A stretch of 35,500 bases of DNA, taken from the NCBI GenBank assembly GCA_030950555.1, contig JAUZRH010000186.1, positions 1-35,500 of the forward strand. The letters run 5' to 3'. Shown here in pieces: positions 1 through 9,787 of this stretch (position 1 is the stretch's first letter; each line of letters starts with the position of its first letter). Made by a program: the position numbers and the translations under genes. The notes beneath the pieces are model-generated. The model searched no databases and was not told where the DNA came from. It saw only the letters and a list, made by a program, of their open reading frames with translations. Origin of the DNA: Mariprofundus sp. GTDB lineage: Bacteria; Pseudomonadota; Zetaproteobacteria; Mariprofundales; Mariprofundaceae.

Positions 1-167
1 CAGCTTACGGCCTATTGTTTCGTTCCCTCTGTGCTTAATCTTTGGGATTACTCCCGCCGACCCAGCTACACTTCCCGACGGATGGCTAATCCTTCTCGGG
101 ACGGGATTTTCACCCGCGAGAACAGACGACCTTGCCCGGCCGCACGGATACTTTATTATTTCCGTGA
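1..167 (-). mobile_element. Probable group II intron, 5' end (runs off window)
   Basis: Read on the minus strand, the sequence starting GTGCGGCC at 145 has the look of domain I of a bacterial group II intron. It shows the GTGCG 5' consensus, a hairpin of CGGG and CCCG arms around a TGAAAAT loop, a GGAT/ATCC hairpin, and the GAACGAAACAATAGGCC type of motif often seen upstream of intron maturase genes. It interrupts an AlbA_2-type reading frame. The 5' boundary is uncertain: protein homology stops near 167, but the GTGCG motif starts at 145, leaving about 22 bases unexplained. No maturase ORF is visible because the element leaves the window. This is recognition by eye, without a covariance-model test; the alternative is unrelated structured DNA. 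Confidence 0.5.
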
Positions 168-291
168 CCCTTAGGTTTGCCAGTGCCACCACTTCCTTCG
201 CCAACTGTTCAGGTCGAATATCATCCAGCTTGAACTCAACGCCTGAATTCTCTCCATTTGCAATTAATTCAAGCAGTTCTTGGCGCTTCAT
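168..291 (-). CDS. AlbA_2/Schlafen-like domain protein, interrupted N-terminal fragment
   Basis: The ATG at 291 is preceded by a good ribosome binding site (GAGG, 7 bases upstream). The first 41 residues begin MKRQELLELIANGENSGVEF and continue to a KLDDIRPEQLAKEVVALANL segment. This is the typical start of AlbA_2 (divergent AAA_4, Schlafen-like) putative DNA-binding or ATP-binding regulators, where ALANLRGG and a GVLLGVEDD-like strand normally follow. Here the match ends at ALANLRG, and the downstream sequence looks like a group II intron. The frame happens to stay open to the window edge, but the translated sequence is not protein-like. The gene is either split by a spliceable intron or inactivated. 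It lies 69 bases downstream of murJ on the same strand. Confidence 0.55.
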
Positions 292-360
292 GTGATTACC
301 TCTTCCTCTACAGTATTTTTCTCAAACCAGCATCAGGCGATGAGGTAAGTCGTGCTATGG

Positions 361-1947
361 TCATCTTTTTCGTAAGCCTTGCAGTAGGGCTTTTTCACCC
401 AGAATCAGTGCGGAGAGCAGAAACACAACAGCTCCGCCGGCCACGGCTGCTGTAAGCCAAAGCGCCTGCATCAACCAGTCATGCTGGGGAAAAAGCCATA
501 ATTCACTTAAACCGAGCAGGGCGCCATACATCAACAGACTGGCCAGCATCGCCGTTAGCATCCGCCGTGCACTTTTCGCATCAACAATGGAGCCATACGT
601 TTTACGCAAACGTAGAATCAGCAGCAACGCATTGACAAAAGCGGCCAACGATGTGGCCAGCGCTAGGCCGACATAAGCCCAATATTGCATCAGAACAAGA
701 GCCAAAATAATGTTCACAGCCACACTCAGCGCGGCATACTGCATCGGTGCTTTAGCATCTTTACCTGCATAACAGGCTGAAGCCAGCAGTCTAACCCAAC
801 AGAAAGCGAGCAAGCCCACGGCATAAGCTTGCAACGTTTGTGCTGTCGCCATACTGTCTGCATGGGTAAAAGCACCGCGTTCAAAGAGGGTGACAACAAT
901 CGGCTCAGCCAGATAAAAAGCCCCCACCACCGCCGGCAATGTCAGCCATGTCAGCCAGGCAAGCCCGGCGCGCAGATCATCGAGCGCAGCACCCTGATCG
1001 CCACGCGCGAGATGACCGGCGAGCGTTGGCAGCAGAGCAGTACTCATGGCAATACCAAAGAGTGCCAATGGCAGCTGCACTATACGATCGGCATAGTAGA
1101 GATAGGAGACCGCCCCGGTATCAAGCAGGGTCGCCAAAATCGTACCGACCAGAATATTTATCTGCACCGCCGCTATCGCCAGTAGCGCTGGGGCAAACAG
1201 TCGCAGCGTCTCGCCAATCGCTGCTTGTTTAAAATCGAAACTAATACGCGGCACCCAGCCGATCCGTTTCAACGCAGGGAACTGAATCAGTAGCTGCAGA
1301 GCGCCGCCAATAAGAATACCTATGGCCAGAGCAATCGTGGGATTATCAAAGAGCGGCGCCAGCACCACGGCCGCAAAGATAATCGCCACATTGAGAAGGG
1401 CTGGCGTTGCTGCCGGTACAGCAAAATTTTTATACGTGTTCAATACCGCCCAGCCCATTGCCGTTAGCGAGATCATCGCCAGATAGGGAAACATCCAGCG
1501 CGCCAGCTCCAGCGCCATCTGCCAACGCTCGGGTTCATCAGCAAAACCGGGCGCGAAGAGATACAGCAGCCACGGCATAAACAGCATACCCAATAGGGTA
1601 AACAGCAGCACCGCCAACAGTAGCAGCGTGGCCAGTGCATCGAGAAAAGAATGAGCCTCTGGCTCTCCTTGCTGACGCAGCTCGGAAAGCACAGGTACCA
1701 GTGCCACGGTAAGAGTTCCTTCAGCAAACATACGCCGAAAGAAGTTAGGCAGCTTAAAGGCGACAAAAAATGCATCCGCCAACACACCCGCACCCAATAC
1801 GCGTGCCAGAAAAATATCACGGACAAAACCTAAAATGCGCGAAATCATCGTCCAGCCACCCACTTTTGATGCCGCGCGCAGCATCACAGAGCTGGATGAG
1901 GGGGCTGATTTTAACCTCTGATTTGACTTGTCCTGTTTGCTTGCCAT
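361..1947 (-). CDS. murJ: Lipid II flippase MurJ (MviN family)
   Basis: A 528-residue polytopic membrane protein that flips lipid II across the inner membrane for peptidoglycan synthesis (family knowledge). It has the MurJ hallmark near the N-terminus (SRILGFVRDIFLARVLGAG, about residues 36-54), then FKLPNFFRRMFAEGTL, and about 14 hydrophobic segments to the C-terminus. The length is normal for the family. The ATG at 1947 is used; it adds a polar 25-residue tail before the conserved part, and an ATG 22 codons in (MLRAASKVGG) is an alternative start. The ribosome binding site is weak (GGG-rich, about 9 bases upstream). It is transcribed divergently from rpsU across a 135-base gap. No inactivating change is seen. 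Confidence 0.95.
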   Translation of the reverse strand: MASKQDKSNQRLKSAPSSSSVMLRAASKVGGWTMISRILGFVRDIFLARVLGAGVLADAFFVAFKLPNFFRRMFAEGTLTVALVPVLSELRQQGEPEAHSFLDALATLLLLAVLLFTLLGMLFMPWLLYLFAPGFADEPERWQMALELARWMFPYLAMISLTAMGWAVLNTYKNFAVPAATPALLNVAIIFAAVVLAPLFDNPTIALAIGILIGGALQLLIQFPALKRIGWVPRISFDFKQAAIGETLRLFAPALLAIAAVQINILVGTILATLLDTGAVSYLYYADRIVQLPLALFGIAMSTALLPTLAGHLARGDQGAALDDLRAGLAWLTWLTLPAVVGAFYLAEPIVVTLFERGAFTHADSMATAQTLQAYAVGLLAFCWVRLLASACYAGKDAKAPMQYAALSVAVNIILALVLMQYWAYVGLALATSLAAFVNALLLILRLRKTYGSIVDAKSARRMLTAMLASLLMYGALLGLSELWLFPQHDWLMQALWLTAAVAGGAVVFLLSALILGEKALLQGLRKR

Positions 1948-2082
1948 AATCCGCCGCCCTTTCTCACTGCCCTCTTATAGATGGGCTGGCAAACCTAGCG
2001 TTGCAATGAGAGAAGGGCGAGCCTGTTGGCGCAAGCCTTGGCAAACAGTTATTGGGTAGACCCAAAGGGGGTGATGTTTTAC

Positions 2083-2298
2083 ATGCCAGGAATTAGAGTA
2101 AACCCTGAAGAGCCTTTCGAAATCGCACTCAAGCGTTTCCGTAAACAGGTGGAAAAAGGTGGCGTAATAGCAGATTGTCGCAATCGCGAATGCTATGAGA
2201 AACCCTCAATCGCTTCTAAGCGAAAGGAAGCGGCCGCTCGCAAACGTTTAATGAAACGTCTGCGTCGTGTTCGTATGCGCGAGAACCGCGATTACTAA
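2083..2298 (+). CDS. rpsU: 30S ribosomal protein S21
   Basis: A 71-residue basic protein of the small ribosomal subunit, with the S21 pattern: an EPFEIALKRFRKQVEKGG helix, then a YEKPS turn and a Lys/Arg-rich tail. A longer frame is open from 2026, but the ATG at 2083 gives the standard S21 start (MPGIRVNPEEPF). It is also preceded by a near-perfect Shine-Dalgarno sequence GGGGGTGAT at 2067-2075, 7 bases upstream. It is the first gene of the classic macromolecular-synthesis block rpsU-(yqeY)-dnaG-rpoD, and is separated from the rest by a strong terminator. Confidence 0.95.
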   Translation: MPGIRVNPEEPFEIALKRFRKQVEKGGVIADCRNRECYEKPSIASKRKEAAARKRLMKRLRRVRMRENRDY

Positions 2299-2319
2299 AT
2301 CGCCCTCGTCTCACCATTA

Positions 2320-2356
2320 AGAAATGCCGGGCCTTGTGCTCGGCATTTCTACTTTT
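2320..2356 (+). terminator. Rho-independent terminator after rpsU
   Basis: A perfect 10-bp stem (AGAAATGCCG with CGGCATTTCT, 2320-2329 and 2341-2350) encloses an 11-base loop and is followed by ACTTTT. It lies 21 bases after the rpsU stop. Its position matches the terminator/attenuator known between rpsU and dnaG in enteric bacteria, which makes S21 more abundant than primase and sigma70. The T-run is short, so some read-through is plausible. Confidence 0.8.
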
Positions 2357-2537
2357 AATGAAGGCTCACGGAGACAAATAAACATCCCATGATGCTGGTC
2401 TAAAAGCTCGCATTATTGCGGCAATATTTTCTCAGCCCTCACTGTTCAGTGCCAATAATAAGCAAGCGGTATTGTCCCGCCCGCGACCGAGACAGCATCG
2501 CTTACTCCTCTGTGGTAAAAAAAAGATGGAGAAACCC

Positions 2538-2975
2538 ATGCAAAAAACATTACTTGATGACATGAAAGCGGCAATGAAATCTGGCGAGAAAGCAAAACTT
2601 TCGTCCATTCGCATGCTGCGTGCTGCGTTAAAAGATAAAGAGATCGAAATCGGCCATGCCTTGGATCAGGCTCAGGAACTAACTGTTGTTACTCGTCTGG
2701 TTAAACAGCGCCATGATGCTGCCAAGCAATATCTCGAGGCAGGACGTCAGGATCTACAAGAAAAAGAGTTGGCTGAAGTTGTATTTTTTCAAGCCTATCT
2801 GCCCGAACCTCTGTCTGATGCCGAGCTGACAAGCATCCTTGATCAGGCGATCAGTGACAGCGGTGCCACCAGCATGCGCGATATGGGCAAAGTGATGGCG
2901 CTGGTAAAAGCACAGGCTGAAGGACGTGCTGATATGGGCAAAGTTTCGGCTGTGATCAAGGCACGTTTAGGATAA
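2538..2975 (+). CDS. GatB/YqeY domain-containing protein
   Basis: A 145-residue protein of the YqeY family, a small helical domain related to the tail of the GatB amidotransferase subunit; its cellular role is poorly defined. Typical features are the start DDMKAAMKSGEKAKLSSIRM, the VKQRHDAAKQYLEAGRQDL helix and the ADMGKVSAVIKARL end. The frame is open upstream to 2472, but the ATG at 2538 has GGAG 6 bases upstream and gives the family's usual length (about 148). The ATG at 2526 lacks a ribosome binding site. It sits between rpsU and dnaG, a common arrangement in proteobacteria, and ends 39 bases before dnaG. Confidence 0.9.
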   Translation: MQKTLLDDMKAAMKSGEKAKLSSIRMLRAALKDKEIEIGHALDQAQELTVVTRLVKQRHDAAKQYLEAGRQDLQEKELAEVVFFQAYLPEPLSDAELTSILDQAISDSGATSMRDMGKVMALVKAQAEGRADMGKVSAVIKARLG

Positions 2976-3014
2976 GACTTGAAAATTTCCGAGTTTAGCA
3001 CTATATAACTCTTT

Positions 3015-4751
3015 ATGGCTCATTTCCCCCCATCATTGTTGGATGAAATTTTAGCGCGCAGCGATATTATCGAAATTATTGCGCGCCATGTAGCGTTGAA
3101 AAAATCCGGTGCAAACATGATAGGCTTATGCCCGTTTCATCATGAAAAAACACCCTCCTTTTCCGTTTCTGCTGACAAACAGATCTACTACTGCTTTGGC
3201 TGTGGTCAGGGTGGAAATGCCTTTAAGTTTCTACGGGAACATGATGGTTACGCTTTCCATGAAGCCGTGGAGTATCTGGCAGAAAAAGCCGGCATCCAGA
3301 TACCACAAGATACAGAGCAGCAAACCAGTGATAATGGACAACAGAAAAAACGTGATTATAGCATCTTAGAAAGTGCATCAGCCGCCATGAACAAAGCCTT
3401 ACACAGTGAGAGCGGCATAAAGGCTTGCAATTATTTGGAGAGGCGCGGCCTGCCCGCTGAGGTTATTCGTGATTATGGGCTAGGCTACACACCTGCTGGA
3501 TACGGTTTTATGAAACGGGTCTTTGGTGACAATGCCACTGTGAATACGCAACTTGAAACCGTTGGTTTGCTTTTCAAAGGTGAGCATGGTTATGGCGATC
3601 GTTTTCGTGACCGGCTCATGTTCACCATTCGTGATAGACGCGGGCGCGTCGTTGGCTTTGGCGGTCGCGTACTCGGCGAAGGTGAGCCTAAATATCTAAA
3701 CTCCGCTGAAACACCCTACTTTCATAAATCTGAGCTACTTTATGCCTACTCTGAGCACCGTGACACGATCCGAAAAAGAAAACAGCTGGTGGTTGTGGAA
3801 GGCTATATGGATGTATTGGCATTAGCCGCTCATGGTCTGAAGATTGGCCTCGCATCACTAGGCACGGCCATTGGCGAACGTCAAATCCGCGAGATTTTCC
3901 GTCTCTGTGAAACACCCGTATTTTGTTTTGACGGCGATAGAGCTGGTCGCCAGGCCGCTTGGCGCGCCTTAGAACGCATGCTGCCGCTACTCAAAGCCGA
4001 GCTTACCCCTACATTTCTCTATCTGCCCGATGGAGAGGATCCCGACTCCCTACTACAACAAGAAGGCGGAGAGATATTTAACAAACGCCTGCAAAACGAC
4101 GCCAAACCGGTTCTCGAAAGCTGGATTCTGGGGCTCAAGTTATTAGCCGGACAAGGTGCTGAAGGTCGTGCTCGAATGGCTAAAAAAGCAGATGCGATGT
4201 TAGCCACCATGACCGACCCATACTTAATGCAGGCCTGGAAGCAGGAAGCCGAACGAATCAGCGGCATCCCGCTACAGCGCCGCCGTCCTGCGGTAAAAAG
4301 TACAGAAGCAGACAGTCATCTGGTACCCGGCTTTATTCTCAACGCTATTGAAGAGCGTTTTATGGCAGGCTTAATGCAAGATACACAACGCCTAAGCCAG
4401 ATATCCGGTGCTGGATTAGATTTTTTTATTGATAAACCTAGCCTGCGCGCGTTATACTCGCGCGCTTTTTCGATGCAAGCGGATGCTGACACTCAAACTA
4501 TCGATATCGCGAGACAATTGATCCGGGAGTTTCCCGAAGATCAAAACATGATTTCTCGCTGGATAAATCAGCCAACCGTTCAAGATATAGAGTACAAAAG
4601 CCTGTTGCTGGACATGGAAGCCAACGACATCAAAAACCGAATACGGCAAGGTGTAAACCTTGGAGAGTCGGTGCAGTTGCAAACACGATTGCGCGAACTA
4701 CAGGCAGAACAACAGACACTCAAAGAACAGCTTAGTAATACAGGAGCATAA
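3015..4751 (+). CDS. dnaG: DNA primase
   Basis: A 578-residue primase that makes RNA primers at the replication fork. The N-terminal CHC2 zinc-binding domain shows Cys39, His42, Cys60 and Cys63 ([11 protein letters not shown] and CFGCGQGG). The catalytic core follows, with the TOPRIM glutamate at E262 ([12 protein letters not shown]) and the metal-binding pair D306 and D308 ([12 protein letters not shown]). The C-terminal DnaB-helicase-binding region fills residues from about 435 onward. Length is typical. No clear Shine-Dalgarno sequence precedes the ATG at 3015. The gene ends 4 bases before rpoD, and its last codons contain rpoD's ribosome binding site, so translation of the two is probably coupled. 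Confidence 0.97.
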   Translation: MAHFPPSLLDEILARSDIIEIIARHVALKKSGANMIGLCPFHHEKTPSFSVSADKQIYYCFGCGQGGNAFKFLREHDGYAFHEAVEYLAEKAGIQIPQDTEQQTSDNGQQKKRDYSILESASAAMNKALHSESGIKACNYLERRGLPAEVIRDYGLGYTPAGYGFMKRVFGDNATVNTQLETVGLLFKGEHGYGDRFRDRLMFTIRDRRGRVVGFGGRVLGEGEPKYLNSAETPYFHKSELLYAYSEHRDTIRKRKQLVVVEGYMDVLALAAHGLKIGLASLGTAIGERQIREIFRLCETPVFCFDGDRAGRQAAWRALERMLPLLKAELTPTFLYLPDGEDPDSLLQQEGGEIFNKRLQNDAKPVLESWILGLKLLAGQGAEGRARMAKKADAMLATMTDPYLMQAWKQEAERISGIPLQRRRPAVKSTEADSHLVPGFILNAIEERFMAGLMQDTQRLSQISGAGLDFFIDKPSLRALYSRAFSMQADADTQTIDIARQLIREFPEDQNMISRWINQPTVQDIEYKSLLLDMEANDIKNRIRQGVNLGESVQLQTRLRELQAEQQTLKEQLSNTGA

Positions 4752-4755
4752 CCGC

Positions 4756-6741
4756 ATGTCGAAAAATAGTCAGGAACAGGTCACCATCCGCGAACTGGGA
4801 AGCTTAATGGCCAAAGGCAAGCAAGCTGGCTTCATCACCTATGGAGAGTTAAACAAGCACCTGCCTGGTGGCCTAGTCAGCGCCGACCGTATTGAACAAC
4901 TCATCAATGTATTCACCGAAATGGGCGTGGAAGTAGTTGACCCCGAACGCGCTCCTACCGGCGCCTACGCCATGCGCAAAGACCGCCTGCGTAAAGAGGA
5001 TTCCGCCCTACGAGCCGACACATCTCAGCTGGGTACTGTTATCCGCATTGATGATCCCGTACGCATGTACTTGCGTGAAATGGGCACCGTGGAACTGCTT
5101 ACCCGTGAAGGTGAAATAGAAATAGCCCGCCGCATTGAAGAGGGACGCATGCAAGTGCATGAAGCCATCTGCCTCTGCCCTTCAACCTTCCGCGAAATCA
5201 TGCTGCTGGGTGAACGTATTATCCAGATTCGTGATGAGGCACTTGTACTCGGTGAAGAGCCTAACTTCCGAGATATTATTGACGTTGATGAAAAAGTGGT
5301 AAACTCCGCAGCCATTAAAGAGTATGAAAATCGCATGAGCCGCAGCGAAGATGAAGATGAAGATGACCCCGCAGAGTCAGAACCAAAACTGGATGGCGAG
5401 CAACTTACCCAAGCCATTAAAGCCCGCACAGCTACGCCCGATGGCACGCCCATGCAAGAGACCATCATCACCAAAGAAGAACAGCTGGAAGAAGCACTAT
5501 TCCACTTTGATACAGCGAAGAATCTACATGACAAGTTTATTGAAGTAAAAAAGAAGCTCTCTAAGCGCCCAAATGATGCAAAATTAAAGCTGCTAAGCCG
5601 CTCTGTTCTGAATGACATGCTTCTGGAACTGGTCAGCATCCCTTTTTCACCTCGCCAACTGGATAGACTTGTACAGCGTTTCAAAAATGCTGTCGAAAAG
5701 GTACGTCGTTTTGAACGCACCATCCGCGATTATGCACTTGCCGCCAAAATGCCACGCAAGTTATTTCTCGAAACATTTCCTGTCGACGAAACCAACGAAC
5801 GCTGGGTTGATGAAGTAATGAAAAAGAACCGTGATGCCAAGTGGGTAACTGCGGTTGAAGAAATTGCAGGCAAGGTCAAAGAGAACCAACGCCGCCTAAA
5901 ACGCGTTGAGCAAGAGACCGAAATGGGTGTTGTTGAGCTCAAAGATGTAGCTCGCAAATTGACCATGGGCGAAGCAAAAATGCGTCAGGCCAAACGCGAA
6001 ATGATTGAAGCTAACTTGCGTCTAGTGATCTCGATTGCCAAGAAATACACCAACCGTGGGCTCGGCTTCTTGGATCTCATTCAGGAAGGCAATATTGGCC
6101 TAATGAAAGCAGTAGAGAAATTTGAGTGGCGCCGTGGTTACAAATTCTCCACCTATGCTACATGGTGGATTCGTCAGGCAATCACCCGTTCGATTGCCGA
6201 TCAGGCGCGCACCATCCGCATCCCTGTACACATGATTGAAACCATCAATAAGATGATGCGTGTCTCTCGTCAGATTGCTCAGGAGATCGGTCGTGAACCG
6301 ACACCCGAAGAGCTAGCCGAACACCTTGAACTGCCCGTTGAAAAGGTCTTGCAGATTCTGGAAGTTGCCAAAGAACCCGTTTCACTGGAAACGCCAATCG
6401 GTGATGATGAAGATTCTCAACTGGGTGATTTTGTCGAAGATGACAAAGCCGAAAACCCCCTAGATGCGGCCATTAATGAGGCTCTGGCCGAAGCCACACT
6501 GGAAGTATTAGAAAACCTCACAGACCGTGAGCAGAAAGTGCTGCGCATGCGTTTTGGCATTGGCATGAACACCGATCATACGCTTGAAGAAGTTGGCAAA
6601 CAATTTGGTGTTACGCGCGAACGCATTCGTCAGATTGAAGCCAAGGCTCTGCGCAAACTACGCCACCCATCGCGTGCCCAGAAGCTTAAAACCTTCGCAG
6701 ATGCACCCAATGCACCGGCCAACCTAGACGGCAGTTACTAA
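4756..6741 (+). CDS. rpoD: RNA polymerase primary sigma factor RpoD (sigma70)
   Basis: A 661-residue housekeeping sigma factor. Visible in order are region 1.1 (about residues 1-80), region 1.2 ([20 protein letters not shown], about 97-116), an acidic non-conserved region (DEDEDD stretch), region 2 with the RpoD box ([20 protein letters not shown] and [20 protein letters not shown], about 412-495), region 3, and region 4 (about 587-655) with the -35-binding helix-turn-helix [20 protein letters not shown]. The frame is open upstream to 4660 inside dnaG, but the ATG at 4756 has AGGAG at 4742-4746 and gives the family N-terminus ([18 protein letters not shown]). It is the last gene of the rpsU-dnaG-rpoD block. 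No T-run terminator was found after it. Confidence 0.97.
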   Translation: MSKNSQEQVTIRELGSLMAKGKQAGFITYGELNKHLPGGLVSADRIEQLINVFTEMGVEVVDPERAPTGAYAMRKDRLRKEDSALRADTSQLGTVIRIDDPVRMYLREMGTVELLTREGEIEIARRIEEGRMQVHEAICLCPSTFREIMLLGERIIQIRDEALVLGEEPNFRDIIDVDEKVVNSAAIKEYENRMSRSEDEDEDDPAESEPKLDGEQLTQAIKARTATPDGTPMQETIITKEEQLEEALFHFDTAKNLHDKFIEVKKKLSKRPNDAKLKLLSRSVLNDMLLELVSIPFSPRQLDRLVQRFKNAVEKVRRFERTIRDYALAAKMPRKLFLETFPVDETNERWVDEVMKKNRDAKWVTAVEEIAGKVKENQRRLKRVEQETEMGVVELKDVARKLTMGEAKMRQAKREMIEANLRLVISIAKKYTNRGLGFLDLIQEGNIGLMKAVEKFEWRRGYKFSTYATWWIRQAITRSIADQARTIRIPVHMIETINKMMRVSRQIAQEIGREPTPEELAEHLELPVEKVLQILEVAKEPVSLETPIGDDEDSQLGDFVEDDKAENPLDAAINEALAEATLEVLENLTDREQKVLRMRFGIGMNTDHTLEEVGKQFGVTRERIRQIEAKALRKLRHPSRAQKLKTFADAPNAPANLDGSY

Positions 6742-6803
6742 GCCAAGAGGCTGTCTCAGAATAGAGAGCGTAGCAAAGGAAAACGGAATTGTGTCGGATT
6801 TTT

Positions 6804-7020
6804 GACACCCTTCATTTTCCGGTTTACACATTAAGGCTTTCCTTAAGACGGAAAAGGCTTCGCCAAATAGTTGATCACCCTCACCCCAACCCTCTCCCTC
6901 AGGGAGAGGGGCTCAATAAAGAACACCCATGATTCATCCGGCTTATGGAAGATGAAGAGACATCTTTCAGCTGTGAGCTAACGTAAAACGTCAACTTTTT
7001 TAGAGTTGGTGAAGGATGCC
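6804..7020 (+). mobile_element. MITE copy 1 (217 bp, with probable 8-bp target duplication)
   Basis: A non-coding element bounded by inverted ends: GACACCCTTCA (6804-6814) on the left and TGAAGGATGCC (7010-7020) on the right. Ten bases on the left and eight on the right of the flanks resemble each other: GGATTTTT (6796-6803) against GGATTTTC (7021-7028), 7 of 8 identical, as expected of a target-site duplication. Inside are two blocks shared with the copies at 9788 and 33255: a palindromic CCTCACCCCAACCCTC...AGGGAGAGGG segment and a GGAAGATGAAG...GCTAACGTAAA segment. It lies 62 bases after rpoD and carries no coding sequence, so any transposase must act in trans. Confidence 0.7.
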
Positions 7021-7028
7021 GGATTTTC

Positions 7029-7340
7029 ACCCCATTTAAGGCGAATAGCAGCGTCTATATAATGACTATGGGGAAAAAATTCGGCCAATATCCGATTTTA
7101 CGCAGTCACTTTACCATTCTCGGATAGACTCCCAGTCATTCGATTCAAGCATGGCGCCCGTCATTCCCTAGGCTTAAGTCGGGAGTCCATTAAAAAACAA
7201 ACGCTCTGTTTGATTTTTCTTTTCTGCCTTTGCGGTGGAACATCGAAGACACATCAACAATAGACATTCACCCTTAATCCTTTACAGTCGTCGGAAACCA
7301 TCGGCGGGGAGAAATACCTTATTTAGCATAGCCAAGGAAG
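7029..7340. other. Intergenic stretch before the histidine kinase
   Basis: No coding sequence is supported here. The stretch holds a degenerate GTCATTCCC...GGGAGTCCA palindrome (about 7159-7190), similar to the ATTCCCG repeats found elsewhere in the window. The bases just before 7350 supply the ribosome binding site of the kinase gene. No clear promoter was identified. Confidence 0.5.
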
Positions 7341-7349
7341 GTGAATCGC

Positions 7350-9737
7350 GTGAATCATGCACATCTAAAAAACGCACAGGATCACCGATCCTCACTGTAC
7401 AGCCGAATCCTTTTAACCATTTTACCTGCAGCACTGATCGCCGTCGTTGCACTTTCCATCTTTAACTATCTTGAACTAAAACACAAAAACCTAGAAAAGT
7501 TCACCAGCATTCAAGCACAGAGCGAACAGCAAATCATCGACACCTTGAAATTAATGGATAGCAGCTACCGCATGCTAGAGACTCGATTAACCCTAGAGAT
7601 GCAAACGCACTTCCCCTTATTACTTGCAGCCTATGCCAGCGCCGGCAATAACCCTGCCAAAATGGATCTTTCCACGTTAAAAAAACAGATGGGAGAGCAA
7701 CTCAATATTTACATCATTGATGCCGATGCCGTCGTTCGCTGGTCAACCGATGATTCCGGCATAGGATTTGATTTTCATCATTATGGTCTAAATGAGCGCA
7801 TACAGACGCTTCGCATGGGCAATCGCATGGCCACTGAGCGCATCCGAACCAGCGTCGTCAACGGCCAACTCGATTATTGGATTTACCAACCCACCCCTGA
7901 TCATCACTTTATTCTAGAGATCGGCTTCAACTCCCCCAAGGCATTGCGTCAGATCGTAAAAGAGCTGGATCCACTGCATATCACTAAAAAACTGGAGCGA
8001 AGCGCTTATATTGACTCGATAAATATCTACGATGTTTTTGGACAGCAATCCAGCCATGGTGACCCCACGATAAAGCCTGATAAAAAGCGCATGGAAATGA
8101 TCCACCAGACCATGGCACAAGGCAAAATTGTTATCGATCGTCCCGAGATGGTGACTATTTATCGTTACCTTGATTTAAGGCCGATGAAAGAGTCGATCAG
8201 CAATCCCGGAAAAATCATACGCATTCAACTTAACAAACAACCGCTACATGACGCCTTGCGCACGGCAGCATTAAACAGCTTCATGACGGTATTTCTTTTC
8301 TTGGTGGCACTCTCTGCTGTCATTATCTTTCTCAGCAAGCGATTGACCCGACCCTTAAAACACCTGCGTGATACGGCGGTGGCCGTCGCTGCCGGCGAAA
8401 TGCACCAGCGAGTAAGCCTCACGGGCAGTGATGAGGTGCAGGAAGTCGCCACAGCCTTTAACCAGATGTTGGAGACCCTTGCATCCAATGAACTTCGTTT
8501 GGAACAGATGGTTGATGAGCGAACAGAGAAATTACAACAGGCAGCCTTGAACGCTGAACGACTTGAAAAAGATAAACTTCGCCTGCAAGAAGTAAGTTTA
8601 AAAGCACGCCATGCAGAGGGCTTGGGAAAAATCGCGGCTGGTGTAGCGCATCAATTTAACAATATTTTGGCCTCCATCAGTGGGAATGCCGAACTCATTG
8701 GCCTGCAAAAAGAGCTCGGCAACGATGGTCACCGCTTCTGTATTACCATCACCGATTCAGTTAATCGCGGCTCAACACTCACCCGAAATCTTCTCGCCTA
8801 TACAGGCCAAGGCTTCAGACAAGCTCGCACACTCCATGCTGGCGAAATAATCACCCATGAACTCAACGTGCTGAGCATCGGACTACCAGCGCATGCAACG
8901 GTGTCTGCTGACTGCCGCAGTGATACACCGCTGATCAGCATGGATCCAACAGAATTCAGACAGATTCTGCTCGCACTGATCAGCAATGCCGGCAAGGCCG
9001 TGGCGTTAACAGGAGGTCAAATCACTGTCGGAACGACACTAGCAAGCCTCGATGCCGCAGCGCTCGAACAACTACGTATTCACGAGGGAATGCTCGACGG
9101 GGATTATTTACAACTCACGGTAAAAGATGATGGTTGTGGTATGGATCACCATCTCGCAGCGCAGATATTTGAACCCTTTTTCACCGTAGTCCCTGTTGAT
9201 GCAGGCCTCGGTCTCTCCGCACTGCTGGGTATTGTCCAAAAACTGGGTGGCGGCATCAATGTGCAGAGCAAACTAGACCAAGGAACAGAAATTTCTATCT
9301 ATCTGCCCACCATAAGCCCCAATAATCACCAACAGAGCCAAACATCCACACCACCCACTCACAGCGCGGGCCGGTGGATACTGATTGCCGATGATGATTC
9401 ATCCCTCTTAAAAACTACCCAACAAATATTAGAAAAGCAGCACTTTAAGGTACTCACCGCAACCAATGGCGAGCAAGCCGTACAGATTTTCAAACAACAT
9501 CAGGCAGAGATTGGTGCTATCATACTCGACATGAATATGCCAAAACTGAATGGCGAACAGACCCTTGCTCGTATTCGCACGCTGGAGCAGACAACGCCCA
9601 TCTGGATTTGTAGCGGCTTTGATGAGATTTCGATTGCTTCCCATCTTTATGCCGAGGGGCTCACAGGCTTTATCCCCAAACCCTATCATAGTGCAGATCT
9701 GATCATGCCCATCCGACAATATATTCCGGCACATTAA
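7350..9737 (+). CDS. Membrane hybrid sensor histidine kinase/response regulator
   Basis: A sensor kinase of about 795 residues; positions here count from the in-frame GTG at 7341. TM1 is at about 23-42, a roughly 270-residue periplasmic sensing region follows, then TM2 (313-331) and a HAMP linker (333-386). A short coiled coil leads to a HisKA-type domain with the phospho-accepting H437 (GVAHQFNNILASI). The HATPase_c domain shows the N-box (LISNAGKA, 547-553), G1 (DDGCGMD, 596-602), F-box (EPFF) and G2 (GLGLSA). A C-terminal receiver domain has D685/D686, phospho-acceptor D730 (LDMNMP), S758 and K780 (PKPY). The GTG at 7350 is chosen because AAGGAAGG lies 8 bases upstream; the GTG at 7341 abuts that motif. 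The input signal and output are unknown. No separate response regulator gene adjoins it. Confidence 0.9.
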   Translation: MNHAHLKNAQDHRSSLYSRILLTILPAALIAVVALSIFNYLELKHKNLEKFTSIQAQSEQQIIDTLKLMDSSYRMLETRLTLEMQTHFPLLLAAYASAGNNPAKMDLSTLKKQMGEQLNIYIIDADAVVRWSTDDSGIGFDFHHYGLNERIQTLRMGNRMATERIRTSVVNGQLDYWIYQPTPDHHFILEIGFNSPKALRQIVKELDPLHITKKLERSAYIDSINIYDVFGQQSSHGDPTIKPDKKRMEMIHQTMAQGKIVIDRPEMVTIYRYLDLRPMKESISNPGKIIRIQLNKQPLHDALRTAALNSFMTVFLFLVALSAVIIFLSKRLTRPLKHLRDTAVAVAAGEMHQRVSLTGSDEVQEVATAFNQMLETLASNELRLEQMVDERTEKLQQAALNAERLEKDKLRLQEVSLKARHAEGLGKIAAGVAHQFNNILASISGNAELIGLQKELGNDGHRFCITITDSVNRGSTLTRNLLAYTGQGFRQARTLHAGEIITHELNVLSIGLPAHATVSADCRSDTPLISMDPTEFRQILLALISNAGKAVALTGGQITVGTTLASLDAAALEQLRIHEGMLDGDYLQLTVKDDGCGMDHHLAAQIFEPFFTVVPVDAGLGLSALLGIVQKLGGGINVQSKLDQGTEISIYLPTISPNNHQQSQTSTPPTHSAGRWILIADDDSSLLKTTQQILEKQHFKVLTATNGEQAVQIFKQHQAEIGAIILDMNMPKLNGEQTLARIRTLEQTTPIWICSGFDEISIASHLYAEGLTGFIPKPYHSADLIMPIRQYIPAH

Positions 9738-9787
9738 CGACATTACGATGGACGTCAATTTCACCGCAAAGAAAAGGCGTAGATATA

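Noticed and set aside
2026-2082. N-terminal extension of S21
   Set aside because: The ATG at 2083 has a near-perfect Shine-Dalgarno sequence and yields the conserved 71-residue protein; the extension would be unique.
5025-5723. 232-codon minus-strand frame opposite rpoD
   Set aside because: Ser/Arg-rich low-complexity translation antisense to a certain gene; a shadow of rpoD codon bias.
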